64,000 nucleotides of DNA from Geodermatophilus amargosae (GCF_900116515.1 NZ_FPBA01000026.1:1-64000); one strand, 5' to 3'. Positions 50,801 to 60,119 are shown, numbered from the stretch's first letter. Made by a program: numbers and translations. Notes: generated by a model not told the origin, from the sequence alone.

Positions 50801-51646
50801 ATGGAACGCGGGACACCGTCGGAACTCCGGCTCCCCGACGGCCGCGGCCTCGCGTGGTCGGAGTGGGGGCCGCAGGACGGCCGGCCGGTGCTCTTCTGCC
50901 CCGGCGCCGGGATGAGCGGCGTCCTGGGCTTCGGGACCGACCTCCTGTCCGACCGGGGTCTGCGGCTGCTGGCCCTCGACCGTCCCGGGCTGGGCCGGTC
51001 CTCACCGGACCCGGCGAAGACGTACGGGTCGTGGGCCGCCGACGTCGGGCACCTGGTCGAGGCGCTCGGACTGCGCCGGGTCCTCGGCGTCGGCTTCTCG
51101 CAGGGCGCCCCGTTCGCCGTCGCACTCGTCGGCGCCAGCCTGCTCGACGCCGTGGCCCTGGTGGCCGGCCAGGACGACCTGCGCGCCCAGCGGCACCTCC
51201 TCGTGCCCGAGGTCGCCGGGATGCTCGACGCCGCCGAGGCCGACCCGGCCGGGTTCGAGCGGGAGATCGCCCGGGTCGCGGGCGCCGACTGGCTGTGGCA
51301 GGTCATCCTCACCACCGCCGCACCGGTGGACCGGGCGCGGTACGAGGGCACCGACCTCGGCCCCGCCGTCCGCGCGGCCCTCGACGACGGGTTCCGCCAG
51401 GGCGCCGCCGGTTACGCGCGCGACCTGGTCACCGCGCTGGGTCCGTGGCCCGTGCAGCCCGAGGACCTGACCGTGCCGGTGCACCTCTGGTACGGCGCGC
51501 AGGACACCAGCACCGTCCACTCCCCCGACCTCGGCCGGACGCTGGCCGGCCGGATCCCCGGCGCCCGGCACACCGTGCTCGACGACGAGGGCGGCGCGCT
51601 GCTGTGGACCCGCGCGCGGGACGTGCTGGACGCGCTCGCCGCCTGA
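50801..51646 (+). CDS. Alpha/beta hydrolase-fold protein
   Basis: A 281-residue protein: oxyanion region PVLFCPGAGMSGVLGFGTDL, LDRPGLGRSSPDPAKTYGSW, nucleophile elbow VGFSQGAPFAVAL (Ser near residue 100), and acid VHLWYGAQDTSTVHSP. At the place of the catalytic His (usually DEGHxSL) I read DDEGGALLW, so the His may be missing or lie elsewhere. The ATG at 50801 follows GGGGAGGACGG. Function is unknown. Confidence 0.8.
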   Translation: MERGTPSELRLPDGRGLAWSEWGPQDGRPVLFCPGAGMSGVLGFGTDLLSDRGLRLLALDRPGLGRSSPDPAKTYGSWAADVGHLVEALGLRRVLGVGFSQGAPFAVALVGASLLDAVALVAGQDDLRAQRHLLVPEVAGMLDAAEADPAGFEREIARVAGADWLWQVILTTAAPVDRARYEGTDLGPAVRAALDDGFRQGAAGYARDLVTALGPWPVQPEDLTVPVHLWYGAQDTSTVHSPDLGRTLAGRIPGARHTVLDDEGGALLWTRARDVLDALAA

Positions 51647-51669
51647 CCGGCACCCGTACGGTCCCGGCC

Positions 51670-51996
51670 GTGCACGTGGTCCGGGCACTCCGGCAGGCGG
51701 CCGTGATGCTGTCCGTGGGGGCCGCGCTCGCCTGCGCCGCGGCCGGTGTGTGGGTGGCGGTCGCCGACGGCGGCTCCAGGTCCCGGCTGGGGATCTCGAT
51801 GATCGTGGTCGGCGGGCTCATCGGACTGCTCAGCGGGACTCTGGCGGCCCGGGCCGAGACCTCCGACGCCCGCGCCTTCCTCGGCACGGGGCCGGAGCGG
51901 GAGCAGCCGGAGCTCAGCGGCGCCCTCGGGCCGGTCGGCGTCTTCCTGTTCGTGGCCGTGCCCCTGGCCGGCGTCGGGCTGGTCCTCGCCGGCTGA
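51670..51996 (+). CDS. Small three-helix membrane protein
   Basis: A 108-residue protein with three hydrophobic segments (AAVMLSVGAALACAAAGVWV; ISMIVVGGLIGLLSGTLAAR; VGVFLFVAVPLAGVGLVLAG). No named family is recognised. The GTG start at 51670 is 24 bp after the hydrolase stop and the two may be cotranscribed. Confidence 0.6.
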   Translation: MHVVRALRQAAVMLSVGAALACAAAGVWVAVADGGSRSRLGISMIVVGGLIGLLSGTLAARAETSDARAFLGTGPEREQPELSGALGPVGVFLFVAVPLAGVGLVLAG

Positions 51997-52026
51997 CCTG
52001 TCGTCCCCCTCCGGCACGCTGGGCGC

Positions 52027-52293
52027 GTGCCCTTCGACGCGACGCTCGTCCGCTGGCCCGGCGCGGGCGGCTGGGTCTTCGCTCCGGTGCCCGCGGAGCA
52101 CGCGCCCGAGACGGCCGGTTCCTTCGGCCGCGTGCCGGTGACGGCGACGGTCGACGGGCGGACGTGGTCGACCAGCGTCTGGCGCGACCGCTCGGCCGGC
52201 TGGCTGCTCCCGGTGCCGGCGCGGATCCGCCACGGCAAGGACGACGGCGACGTGGTCACCGTCGAGGTCGAAGTGGACCCGGCCCGGCTCTGA
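52027..52293 (+). CDS. DUF1905 domain protein
   Basis: An 88-residue protein matching DUF1905: FDATLVRWPGAGGWVFAPVP, FGRVPVTATVDGRTWSTSVW, LLPVPARIRHGKDDGDVVTV, the family's beta-barrel pattern with the G-R-V-P-V and R-x-G-x-x-x-GD-x-V motifs. Function unknown. The GTG start at 52027 is 30 bp after the previous stop. Confidence 0.85.
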   Translation: MPFDATLVRWPGAGGWVFAPVPAEHAPETAGSFGRVPVTATVDGRTWSTSVWRDRSAGWLLPVPARIRHGKDDGDVVTVEVEVDPARL

Positions 52294-52333
52294 CCTGCGG
52301 GAACTGTCGGACCCCATCCGTAGGTTCGGGGTC

Positions 52334-53826
52334 GTGCAGGAGGTCGCCGGTCCCAGGTCGCTCATCGAGCGGGCCCTCGCAGGGTGGCTGGTCGAGCAGC
52401 CCGCGCCCCTCCGGCGCCTGCCGGTCGCGCTGCTGTCCCGCGAGCGGAAGGCCGCGGAGCTGCAGCGATTGCAGGCGGTGAAGGCACGGGCCGCCGCCTA
52501 CGAGGCCGAGCTGGTCCTGGGTCTGGCCGACGACTCCCCCGATGACGACGACCCGGCACCCGGGACACCCGGCGCTCGGGCGCGGTCGTGGAAGCCCGAT
52601 CCCGAGCTGCCCGGCGTCTCGGAGTTCTTCCCCGCCGAGCTGGCGATGGTCCTCAACTGCGGGCGGCTGGCCGCGAGGCAGTTGGCGCACCGGGCCTGGA
52701 CCTACCGCACCTATCTGCCGGCCACCTGGGCGGCGATGGCCGCCGGGGAGCTGGACGAGTACCGCGCCCGGACGCTGGTCGAGGTCCTGGAGCACACCGA
52801 CCCCGCGGTCGCCCGCCAGGTCGAGGTCCGGCTGCTGCCCGAGGCAGCGCAGCTGACCGTCGGGAAGCTGAAGAAGCGCGCCTTGGCCCTTCTGCTCGAG
52901 CTGGACGCCGAGGCCGCCGACCGGCGGCGGGCGCAGCTCGGCGGCGCGCCGACGTCCGGGTCCACCCGTCCCCGCAGGAGGGCATGGCCACCCTCGCCGC
53001 CGATCTGCCCGCCGACGTCGCCGCCGCCTGCCACGCGCTGGTCGATGAGCTGGCGCGGATGCTCGAGGCCGACGGCGACGAGCGGCCCATCGGTGAACTG
53101 CGCACCCTGGTGTTCGCCGACCTGCTGCAGCGCCCCTGGGACGACACCCGCCCACCGGTGACCGCGCACCTGCAGATCATCGCCACCCTCGCCGCACTGG
53201 CCGGCCGCAGTGACCAGCCCGGCGAGGTCAACGGCCTGCCGATCACCGCCGCACAGCTGCGCGACCTGCTCGCCCAGCTCGACGCCCTCGGCGTGCGCAC
53301 CCCCGAGGGCGGATCGGTCACACTCGCCCTCACCGACGAGGACGGCGCCCTGCGGGCCACCAGCACCCTGGACCAGCTGCGCCGCCTCGCCCACCGCGGC
53401 TGCCCCGACCACCCCGCCGCTCCAGGCGCCGACTGCGGCTGTGCCGTGCTCGACCGGCCCGAGCCGGTCGACCGCTACGGCCCCTCCGCCGCCCAGCACC
53501 GCTTCGTGAGCACCCGCGACCGCACCTGCCGCTTCCCCACCTGCGGCCAGCGGGTGGGGTGGGCCGACGCCGACCACGTCATCCCGCACACCTGCGGCGG
53601 CGCCACCGACTGCGCCAACCTGTGCTGCCTGTGCCGCAGCCACCACCGCCTGAAGACCTTCGCCCGCGGCTGGCGGTTCCAGATGAGCCCCGACGGCGTC
53701 CTCACCGTCACCACGCCCTCGGGCATCACCCGTACCACCCGGCCACCGGGCCTGCGATCACCACCCACAGACGACACCGGACCGCCGCCCGCCGAACCGG
53801 ACGACGACAGCCCACCGCCCTTCTGA
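52334..53826 (+). pseudogene. DUF222-HNH endonuclease (13E12-repeat family), single frameshift
   Basis: The 5' part (from 52334) encodes the DUF222 domain (FFPAELAMVLNCGRLAARQL, ELDEYRARTLVEVLEHTDPA) up to LDAEAADRRRAQL near 52940. The protein then continues in another frame from about 52955 (ADVRVHPSPQEGMATLAADL) to the C-terminal HNH nuclease (RDRTCRFPTCGQRVGWADAD, HVIPHTCGGATDCANLCCLC, RSHHRLKTF). The phase change corresponds to loss of one base in a GC-rich run. Restored length is near 497 residues, normal for the family. These genes are repeated in actinobacterial genomes and behave like selfish elements. Either a true pseudogene or a sequencing indel. Confidence 0.75.
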
Positions 53827-53865
53827 CCCGAGAGCCGGACCGGTCATCGACGTGCACATTCCACC

Positions 53866-53879
53866 GGGGGGGGGGGGGG
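53866..53879. repeat. G14 homopolymer tract
   Basis: Fourteen consecutive G bases lie directly 3' of the HNH gene and next to a displaced hydrolase fragment. Such tracts slip during replication and are also a classic source of consensus errors in sequencing. Confidence 0.9.
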
Positions 53880-53980
53880 AGACCGCCGTCGTCGAGGGAA
53901 GTGGGCACTTCCCGTGGGTCGAGCAGCCGGCCGCCTTCCGGTTCGCCGTCGACGCGTTCCTCACGGGCCGGCCACCGCGA
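53880..53980 (+). pseudogene. C-terminal fragment of an alpha/beta hydrolase, opposite strand to its parent
   Basis: The plus-strand frame TAVVEGSGHFPWVEQPAAFR, FAVDAFLTGRPP is the C-terminal end of an alpha/beta hydrolase, including the catalytic His (GHFPW). No N-terminal part precedes it on this strand; the G14 tract and the HNH gene do. The minus-strand hydrolase next to it lacks exactly this end (it stops at PVLVVAGAQ). The simplest explanation is a small inversion with loss of about 18 residues of coding sequence. Confidence 0.65.
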
Positions 53981-54005
53981 GCACCGGCGCGACCCCGGTC
54001 GAGGC

Positions 54006-54604
54006 CTACTGCGCCCCGGCGACCACCAGGACGGGTGCGGTCACGGCGCGGAGCCGCTCGTGCAGGTCCGCGGGCGTCTCCCCGGCCATGAACGCGCGCG
54101 CCGCGGCCACGGAGTACCGCATGCCGCCGGCGTGTGCCTGCGCCGTCGCGTCCCAGCGCGCGTAGCCGAGGGGCGCACTGCGCAGCCGCCAGGCCGTGAA
54201 GGCATCGTCGTCGGTCAGGTCCGGCTCCTCCCCGAGTGCCTCGAGCGCCGCACCAGCACCAGGGCGGCCACCCGCTCGGGGAACCGGGCGGCGTGCGCGA
54301 CCGCCAGGCGGGTGCCTGCCGAGTGCGCCACCACCGTGCACCGGTCGAGGCCGAGCGAGGCCCGCAACCGGTCGACGTCGTCGGCCTGCTCCCACCGTGA
54401 GGCCGGCGCCGCGTGTGCGGACCGGCCGACGCCGCGCAGGTGCGGCACCACGAGCCGGTACCGCTCCCCCAGCCCGGCCAGGTCGCCGAGGTAGGCGGGG
54501 TGCGCGGCCGCGCCGCCGGCGAGCACGACCAGGGTCGGCCCGTCGTCCCGGCCGACGACGTCGGCGCGCAGGACCGCGCCGTCCGCGGCGGTGTGGGCCG
54601 CCAT
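54006..54604 (-). pseudogene. Alpha/beta hydrolase, disrupted (internal deletion with frameshift, lost C-terminus)
   Basis: Starts at ATG 54604 (MAAHTAADGAVLRADVVGRD). It carries the oxyanion region VVLAGGAAAHPAYLGDL, PHLRGVGRSAHA, and the nucleophile elbow VVAHSAGTRLAVAHAARFPE, up to AALVLV at about 54257. It then continues in another frame with AALEALGEEPDLTDDDAFTA, missing about 25 residues, and ends at PVLVVAGAQ (stop 54006-54008) without the catalytic His. The His-containing end is on the opposite strand at 53880-53980. The start overlaps the stop of the upstream gene (TGATG), so it was once coupled to it. Confidence 0.7.
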
Positions 54605-55344
54605 CAGCGCCCGTACCGGACGTGCAGCAGGCCGTCGTCGGTGTCGGTGAGGCGTCCGCCGGCCGCGGCCATCGCCTCCGCGGCCCGGGTCAGCCGCTCG
54701 TAGGCGGCCGCGGCGTCGGGCAGCGTGGCGGCCCGGTCGGCCGCGTGCCGGAACGTGAGCCCCTCGAGGGTCCGGACCAGGACGCCGCCCAGCACGGCGT
54801 GCACCCGCAGGGCGCTGCCGTCGGCGACGAGGTCGCGGCCGGGACCGATCCGGGCGGCCACGACAGCCCACCGCCGCGTGCCGAGCTCACCGGCGGACAC
54901 CTGGCGGCCCACCTCGGCCAGCACGTCCGCCGGCAGGACGGGACCCGTCACCTGGACGAGGCGTCCTCCGGCGCGGGCCACCACCGGGGTGTCCGGGACG
55001 GCGTCGAGGGACAGCACGTCGTCACCCGGGACGGGCGGCTCGTCGACCACCCGGACCCGCCAGCACAGGACGGGCGCCGTACCCGGTCCCGGGAGCGGCA
55101 CCGGGCCGGGAGCGGTGCGGGCGCGCTGGCGCCGGGACGGCCGGGTGGCGACCAGGTGGCCGTCGCGCATCGGCTCGGTCAGCGTCCAGCCGGCGGCGTG
55201 CGCGGCGCGCAGGTCGGCGGCCAGCGCACGGACCCGGGCAGCGGCCTCGGTGAGCGTGGCGACGTCGTCGAGGTCCCAGCGGTGCTCGGTCTCGTACCGG
55301 GAGCCCGGCCAGGGCGACGGCGGGCGGGAGGGCTGGATGGTCAT
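54604..55344 (-). CDS. Hypothetical protein
   Basis: A 246-residue soluble protein of no family I recognise. The first half (HRWDLDDVATLTEAAARVRA, LAADLRAAHAAGWTLTEPMR) has a helical Ala-rich segment; the middle is rich in Pro and Val strands (VLCWRVRVVDEPPVPGDDVL). The stop overlaps the start of the broken hydrolase. A candidate ATG is at 55344. Its codon use is like that of its neighbours, so it is probably a real gene. Confidence 0.6.
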   Translation of the reverse strand: MTIQPSRPPSPWPGSRYETEHRWDLDDVATLTEAAARVRALAADLRAAHAAGWTLTEPMRDGHLVATRPSRRQRARTAPGPVPLPGPGTAPVLCWRVRVVDEPPVPGDDVLSLDAVPDTPVVARAGGRLVQVTGPVLPADVLAEVGRQVSAGELGTRRWAVVAARIGPGRDLVADGSALRVHAVLGGVLVRTLEGLTFRHAADRAATLPDAAAAYERLTRAAEAMAAAGGRLTDTDDGLLHVRYGR

Positions 55345-55498
55345 GTCGGTCCTCGCGCGGGCGGGCCGCTGCCCGGCGGGGATCCGGCAGCAGCTGCCGG
55401 GCCGGCGCCGGGCGGACGGTCCGTCCCGAGGGTCTGGGCCGGCGGGTGTCCCCGGGCGGGGGCCGGCGCCGACCGGCCGATCATGACACGCGCCGCGG

Positions 55499-56146
55499 TC
55501 ACTCCCCCAGCGCGTAGGTGGCCTCCACGACGGCGTGCACGGTCACGTCCTGCGGATCGAGGTCGAGCGCCGGGCCGCCGCCGGCCGAGCCGCGGGCCAT
55601 GGCCGCCATCGTCTCCGGGCCGCCGGCGGCCGCCGAGGACAGCCCGGGGTCGGCGAGTTCGCGCAGCGGCCCGAGTGTCCGGCCGACGGCGTCGGCGAGG
55701 TCGGTGGCGGCCTCCCGGGCGGCGCCGACGGCGGCCCGGCGGACGGCGCGGCGCGCAGCGGCCGGGTCGTCGAGTTCCCAGGAGACCCCGCCGATCCCGG
55801 CACCGGCCGCTGCCACCGCCTCGGCCACCTCGGGCACGGCGCCGGCGTCGGCCTGCACCGTGCCGCCGACCGTCGCCTCCCAGCCGGCCCGCTCGTCGGT
55901 CCCGGCGGCCGGGTCCCACGCCCACCGCTCGTGCACCGACACCCGCGACAGCACGACGCGGCGGACCCCCGGGGCACCGTCGAGTGCCGCACGCAGGTCC
56001 GCCGCCACGGCCGAGGCCCGCGCCAGCGCGGCGGAGCGGCTCTCGGGCGACGACTCGCGGACGTGCACCGCGAGGGTCGCGCGGTCGGGCGCGGAGTCGG
56101 CGGTGGCCTCCCCGCGCACGCGGACGACGGCAGGCGACTGGGTCAA
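55499..56146 (-). CDS. SIMPL domain (DUF541) protein
   Basis: A 215-residue protein with the SIMPL/DUF541 pattern: VVRVRGEATADSAPDRATLA, SAVAADLRAALDGAPGVRRV, VSVHERWAWDP, GGVSWELDDPAAARRAVRRA, AVGAAREAATDLADAVGRTL. SIMPL proteins form ring-like oligomers with roles in stress or signalling and are mostly uncharacterised. There is no signal peptide, unlike BP26. The start is uncertain: a TTG at 56146 or a CTG at 56158 that overlaps the previous stop (CTGA). Confidence 0.78.
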   Translation of the reverse strand: MTQSPAVVRVRGEATADSAPDRATLAVHVRESSPESRSAALARASAVAADLRAALDGAPGVRRVVLSRVSVHERWAWDPAAGTDERAGWEATVGGTVQADAGAVPEVAEAVAAAGAGIGGVSWELDDPAAARRAVRRAAVGAAREAATDLADAVGRTLGPLRELADPGLSSAAAGGPETMAAMARGSAGGGPALDLDPQDVTVHAVVEATYALGE

Positions 56147-56154
56147 CCGCGCCG

Positions 56155-56658
56155 TCAGCCCGCCGCGGGCGCGCGCCGGACCGTCAGCTCCGCCACCGCT
56201 TCCTCGAAGCAGCCGTGCAGCAGGTCCAGGCGCTCGACGAGGCGGTCCACCCAGGCCGCGGACGTGCTCACCGGCACCGGTTCGAGCATCAGCGACCAGA
56301 ACAGCCGGTCCACGTCGGCACCGCCGGTCCACCGCCGCTCCTCCGCGGACAGCGGGACCCCGACGGCCACCGTGAACCGGCGGGCGGCCTCCCGCCGCAC
56401 CCGTCCCGCGGCCACCGCGGGGACGACCAGGCCGATCGCCCGGCCGAGCAGCGGCACGAGGCGCGGCCGGTCGGCGTCGGACAGGACGTCGTTGGCGTGC
56501 CGCAGCACCGCGGCCAGCTCGGCGTCGACACACGCCGGGGCGTCGCTGAACGCCTCGCCGGCCAGCAGCGCCGTGTACTCGAGGAAGCACGCCCCGCGGA
56601 CGGGTGTGCGGTGCCGGCCCCGGCTCAGGACCGGCAGGAAGTCCGGGCTACGCGTCAT
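56155..56658 (-). CDS. Conserved actinobacterial protein of unknown function
   Basis: A 167-residue protein. The segment RGRHRTPVRGACFLEYTALL, AGEAFSDAPACVDAELAAVL, VLSDADRPRLVPLLGRAIGL resembles a recurring actinobacterial motif (HRxPxxGACFMExxSxLAGExWSDHPxC...LIPxVIGL) of unknown function. Two Cys may form a pair. The ATG at 56658 has GGAGGGGG eight bases upstream; the GTG at 56664 is too close to that site. It precedes the SIMPL gene and may be cotranscribed with it. Confidence 0.7.
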   Translation of the reverse strand: MTRSPDFLPVLSRGRHRTPVRGACFLEYTALLAGEAFSDAPACVDAELAAVLRHANDVLSDADRPRLVPLLGRAIGLVVPAVAAGRVRREAARRFTVAVGVPLSAEERRWTGGADVDRLFWSLMLEPVPVSTSAAWVDRLVERLDLLHGCFEEAVAELTVRRAPAAG

Positions 56659-56799
56659 GCTCACCGCCCCCTCCGGGCCGCCACCGGCCCTCGGCCCGAC
56701 GAGCGTAGGTCCGTCCCGCGCTCAGCGCAGGCCTGCGGCCGCGGCGAGACCGCGCTGCAACCACCGGGAGCGCAGGACGCGTCCCCGCGCCCGGGTGGG

Positions 56800-57648
56800 T
56801 CACGCCGAGCGGTCGGGGACGACGTCGGGCACGAAGCGCTGGCTGTCCTTGGGCGGGCGCTCGTAGTCCTCGGCGACCGGCGGGCGCGGCGGCAGGTCGG
56901 GCGGCTCGGGCGTCAGGTCCTCGTACGGGATCTGGTCGAGCAGGTGGGTCATGACGTTGATCCGCGCCCGCTTCTTGACCTCGGCCTCGACCACCCACCA
57001 CGGCGCCTCGGGGATGTCGGTGGCGGCGAACATGGCGTCCTTGGCCTTGGAGAAGTCGACCCAGCGGTTGCGCGCCTCGAGGTCCATCGGGCTGAGCTTC
57101 CAGCGCTTGGTGGGGTCGTGCAGCCGCGCCTGGAACCGCTTCTCCTGCTCGGTGTCGCTCACCGAGAACCAGTACTTGAGCAGCGTGATCCCGCTCCGCA
57201 CGAGCATCTGCTCGAACTCCGGGCAGGAGCGGAGGAACTCCTCGTACTCCTCGTCGGTGCAGAAGCCCATGACCCGCTCCACGCCGGCGCGGTTGTACCA
57301 GGACCGGTCGAACAGGACCATCTCACCGCGGGTGGGCAGGTGGGTGACGTAGCGCTGGAAGTACCACTGCCCCCGTTCGCGCTCGGTCGGCGCCGGCAGG
57401 GCGACCACCCGGGCGGCACGTGGGTTGAGCGTCTCGGTGATGCGCTGGATCGCGCCGCCCTTGCCCGCGGCGTCCCGACCCTCGAACACGACGACGACGC
57501 GCAGCCCCCGCGCGCGGACGAACTCCTGCTGCTTGACCAGCTCCACCTGCAGCCGGGCGACCTCCTTCTCGTACCAGGCGTTGTCGACCTTGCCGGTGGA
57601 CTGCGGCGCCTCCTCGACCGAGGTGCCGGACCGCTTCTTCGAGGCCAT
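56800..57648 (-). CDS. ppk2: Polyphosphate kinase 2 (PPK2)
   Basis: A 282-residue PPK2 of class I length. Walker A is VVVFEGRDAAGKGGAIQRIT near residue 55, lid-region residues lie in TERERGQWYFQRYVTHLPTR, Walker B is LFDRSWYNRAGVERVMGF, and the tail includes WKLSPMDLEARNRWVDFSKA. It uses polyphosphate to phosphorylate nucleoside diphosphates (or the reverse). The N-terminal 20 residues are basic/Ser-rich. The start at 57648 (MASKKRSG) is supported by homology; the ribosome site is not obvious. Confidence 0.95.
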   Translation of the reverse strand: MASKKRSGTSVEEAPQSTGKVDNAWYEKEVARLQVELVKQQEFVRARGLRVVVVFEGRDAAGKGGAIQRITETLNPRAARVVALPAPTERERGQWYFQRYVTHLPTRGEMVLFDRSWYNRAGVERVMGFCTDEEYEEFLRSCPEFEQMLVRSGITLLKYWFSVSDTEQEKRFQARLHDPTKRWKLSPMDLEARNRWVDFSKAKDAMFAATDIPEAPWWVVEAEVKKRARINVMTHLLDQIPYEDLTPEPPDLPPRPPVAEDYERPPKDSQRFVPDVVPDRSA

Positions 57649-57706
57649 GCCGCAGCATCGACCCGACGGCCCGCCCCCGGCAACCGGGGCGGGACAGGAT
57701 GGGCGT

Positions 57707-58234
57707 GTGCTGACCGCCCGCGACGGGGCCGTCCGGATCCGCCCGGTCGGGCCCGGCGACGCCGACCTGTACCTGGCCCTGCGCGGGAACCCGGGGACCA
57801 TGCGCGACCTCGGCGGCCCGCTGCCGCCCGACCGGATCCGAGCCGGGCACGCCCGCGAGGTGGCGGAGACCGCCGCGGGGCGGGCGCAGATCGTCGTCGC
57901 GGAGGTGTCGACGCCGGCCGGCTGGGTGCCCGCCGGCAACGTCTCGCTGGTCGGCTCGCCGCCTGCGGCCGCCGAGATCGAGTGGCTGGTCCTCCCGCAG
58001 CACCGCGGCCGGGGCGTGGCGCGGACCGCGGTCCGGCTGCTGCTCGGCCTGCCGGGAGCCGCGGAGCGCTGGGGCCGGGTGGAGGCGCTGCCGTCGGTGG
58101 GCAACACCGCCTCGAACCGGCTGTGCGCCTCCCTCGGGTTCACCGACCGCGGCGAGGTCGATGTCGACTTCGCCGGCCGCTCGTTCCGCTGCCGGCGGTG
58201 GGAGCTCGACCTGCGCGCTCAGGTGCCGCAGTAG
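57707..58234 (+). CDS. GNAT-family N-acetyltransferase
   Basis: A 175-residue GNAT of the RimJ/RimL-like (Acetyltransf_3) group: [40 protein letters not shown] (acetyl-CoA binding RGRGVA), [20 protein letters not shown]. The GTG start follows AGGATGGGC. Its last 16 bases overlap the end of the convergent selO gene. Substrate unknown. Confidence 0.85.
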   Translation: MLTARDGAVRIRPVGPGDADLYLALRGNPGTMRDLGGPLPPDRIRAGHAREVAETAAGRAQIVVAEVSTPAGWVPAGNVSLVGSPPAAAEIEWLVLPQHRGRGVARTAVRLLLGLPGAAERWGRVEALPSVGNTASNRLCASLGFTDRGEVDVDFAGRSFRCRRWELDLRAQVPQ

Positions 58235-59676
58235 GTGACGAACGGGCCCTCCGGCCCCTGCTCGGCGTAGCGCTCCAGGCCGGGCCGCTCGTCGAACGGG
58301 CGGCGGACCACCTCGACCAGCCGCTCGAACGGCGCGAGGTCGCCGGCCGTGGCGGCGGTCAGCGCCTCCTCGACGAGGTGGTTGCGCGGCACGTACACCG
58401 GGTTGACGCGGTCCATGGCGTCGGCGTCGGGGGCCGGCGCGCGCCACCGCTCGAGCCAGGCGTCGACGGCGGCGAGGTCGAGGACCAGCTCGCGGGCGGG
58501 CTCGGCGTCGCCGCGGGCGGCCCGGGACAGGCCGCGGCAGAAGCTCGTCAGGTCGACCCGGTTGGCCTGCAGCAGCGCCAGCAGGTCGTCGACCAGGCCC
58601 CGCGCGACGTCGTCGTCGAGGCCCTCGGGCAGCCCGAGCTTGGCGCGCCAGCCGGCCAGCAGGGCGGCGTCGAAGAGCGGACGGAACCGGCCGAGCGCCT
58701 CCACCGCGAGGGCCACCGCCGGCTCCTGCTCCTCGGCGAACAGCGGCAGCAGCGCCTCGGCCAGCCGGGCGAGGTCCCACTCGGCGGCGAGCGGCTGGTT
58801 GCCGTAGCGGTAGCGCCCGCCCTCGTCGACCGAGCTGAACCAGGTGTCGGGGTCGTAGGCCTCCATGAACGCGCACGGCCCGTAGTCGATGGTCTCGCCG
58901 GACAGCGTCATGTTGTCGGTGTTCATCACGCCGTGCACGAAGCCGACGAGCATCCACCGCGCCACCAGGTCGGCCTGCGCGGCGACGACCGCCTCGTACA
59001 GCGCGAGGTACGGCTGCTCGGCGCCGGCCGCGGCGGGGTGGTGCCGGGCGATGGCCTCGTCGGCGAGGCGGCGCAGCAGGTCGAGGTCGCCGGTGGCCCG
59101 GGCGAACTGGGCGCTGCCCACCCGCAGGTGGCTGCTCGCCACCCGCGCGAGCACCGCGCCGGGCAGCAGGGTCTCGCGGCGGACCGGCCGGCCGGTGGCG
59201 ACGACGGCGAGCGAGCGGGTGGTGGGGATCCCGAGCGCGGCCATGGCCTCGCTGACGACGTACTCGCGCAGCATCGGCCCGACGGCGGCCAGCCCGTCGG
59301 CGCCGCGGGAGAACGGCGTGCGGCCGGAGCCCTTGAGGTGCAGGTCGTGCAGCCGGCCGTCGACCCCGGTCAGCTCGCCGAGCAGCAGCGCCCGGCCGTC
59401 GCCCAGGCGCGGGTTGTAGTAGCCGAACTGGTGACCGGCGTAGGCCTGCGCCACCGGCCGGGCGCCCTCGGGGACGGCGGTGCCGGTGAGCAGCGCGAGG
59501 CCCTCGGGGGTGCGCAGCGCGTCGGCGTCGAGGCCGAGCTCGGCCGCCAGCGGCTCGTTGAGTGCGAGCAGCCGCGGGTCCGGCGTCTCCGCGGCCTGCC
59601 ACGGCAGCGCCATCTCCGGGAGCGCGGAGGCGAAGCGGTCGCCGAGGGCGACGGTCAGGGCGGGAGCGACGCTCAT
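58219..59676 (-). CDS. selO: SelO-family protein adenylyltransferase (AMPylase)
   Basis: A 485-residue pseudokinase of the SelO/YdiU family. The hallmark N-terminus has [20 protein letters not shown]; kinase-like motifs are [20 protein letters not shown] and [17 protein letters not shown] [20 protein letters not shown]. The catalytic region is [29 protein letters not shown]. The C-terminus is VTYCGT, with Cys in the place of the eukaryotic selenocysteine. SelO transfers AMP to Ser/Thr/Tyr and is linked to oxidative stress. The ATG start at 59676 overlaps the upstream stop (ATGA); GGGAGG is directly adjacent. Confidence 0.95.
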   Translation of the reverse strand: MSVAPALTVALGDRFASALPEMALPWQAAETPDPRLLALNEPLAAELGLDADALRTPEGLALLTGTAVPEGARPVAQAYAGHQFGYYNPRLGDGRALLLGELTGVDGRLHDLHLKGSGRTPFSRGADGLAAVGPMLREYVVSEAMAALGIPTTRSLAVVATGRPVRRETLLPGAVLARVASSHLRVGSAQFARATGDLDLLRRLADEAIARHHPAAAGAEQPYLALYEAVVAAQADLVARWMLVGFVHGVMNTDNMTLSGETIDYGPCAFMEAYDPDTWFSSVDEGGRYRYGNQPLAAEWDLARLAEALLPLFAEEQEPAVALAVEALGRFRPLFDAALLAGWRAKLGLPEGLDDDVARGLVDDLLALLQANRVDLTSFCRGLSRAARGDAEPARELVLDLAAVDAWLERWRAPAPDADAMDRVNPVYVPRNHLVEEALTAATAGDLAPFERLVEVVRRPFDERPGLERYAEQGPEGPFVTYCGT

Positions 59677-60119
59677 CCTCCCGAATGTACGGGTGGAACC
59701 CAGCCGCGCAGGGCGGACGGGAGGTGCCCGCCCACCCGGGCGGCCAGGCCCCGCAGGCGGGCGGCGGCGGACGGGCGCGAGGCCGGCAGCCGCGACTCGA
59801 CGGCGGCCAGCCGCGTCTCCAGGTCGGTGACCGTCGCCGGACCCGCCGCGGGCGGCGGCGTCACGGCTGGCGGGGTCACGGCTGGCGGGGTCACGGCTGG
59901 CGGGGTCACGGCGAGCTGGGCGAGGCCGTCGGTCAGCCCGGACACCAGGCCGGCCACCTCGTCCGGGCGCAGCTTGACCGTCCCGACGCACAGGTCGTCG
60001 CGCCAGATGCTCAGGTTGAGCAGGCCCTGCGCCGGGTGCGCGGAGACGCGGACCGCGCGGGTCCGGTCGCGCGCGTCCCACACCCATCGAGCCCGTGCCG
60101 GCAGCGCGGTGACCGTCAT
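59673..60119 (-). CDS. Hypothetical protein with AVTPP repeats
   Basis: A 148-residue protein. The N-terminal 70 residues ([57 protein letters not shown]) form a compact alpha/beta domain. A linker of three to four AVTPP repeats follows, and then a helical C-terminus ([20 protein letters not shown]). No known family. Overlap of its stop with the selO start (ATGA) suggests the two are cotranscribed. Confidence 0.65.
   Translation of the reverse strand: MTVTALPARARWVWDARDRTRAVRVSAHPAQGLLNLSIWRDDLCVGTVKLRPDEVAGLVSGLTDGLAQLAVTPPAVTPPAVTPPAVTPPPAAGPATVTDLETRLAAVESRLPASRPSAAARLRGLAARVGGHLPSALRGWVPPVHSGG
59861..59913. repeat. 15-bp tandem repeat, three copies plus a partial fourth
   Basis: The unit TCACGGCTGGCGGGG occurs at 59861, 59876 and 59891, followed by a partial copy. 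It encodes the AVTPP linker of the hypothetical protein and, being a multiple of three, can expand or contract without frameshift. Confidence 0.9.

Noticed and set aside
58219..58240. SelO as a selenoprotein
   Set aside because: The codon at the selenocysteine position is TGC (Cys), followed by the normal stop.
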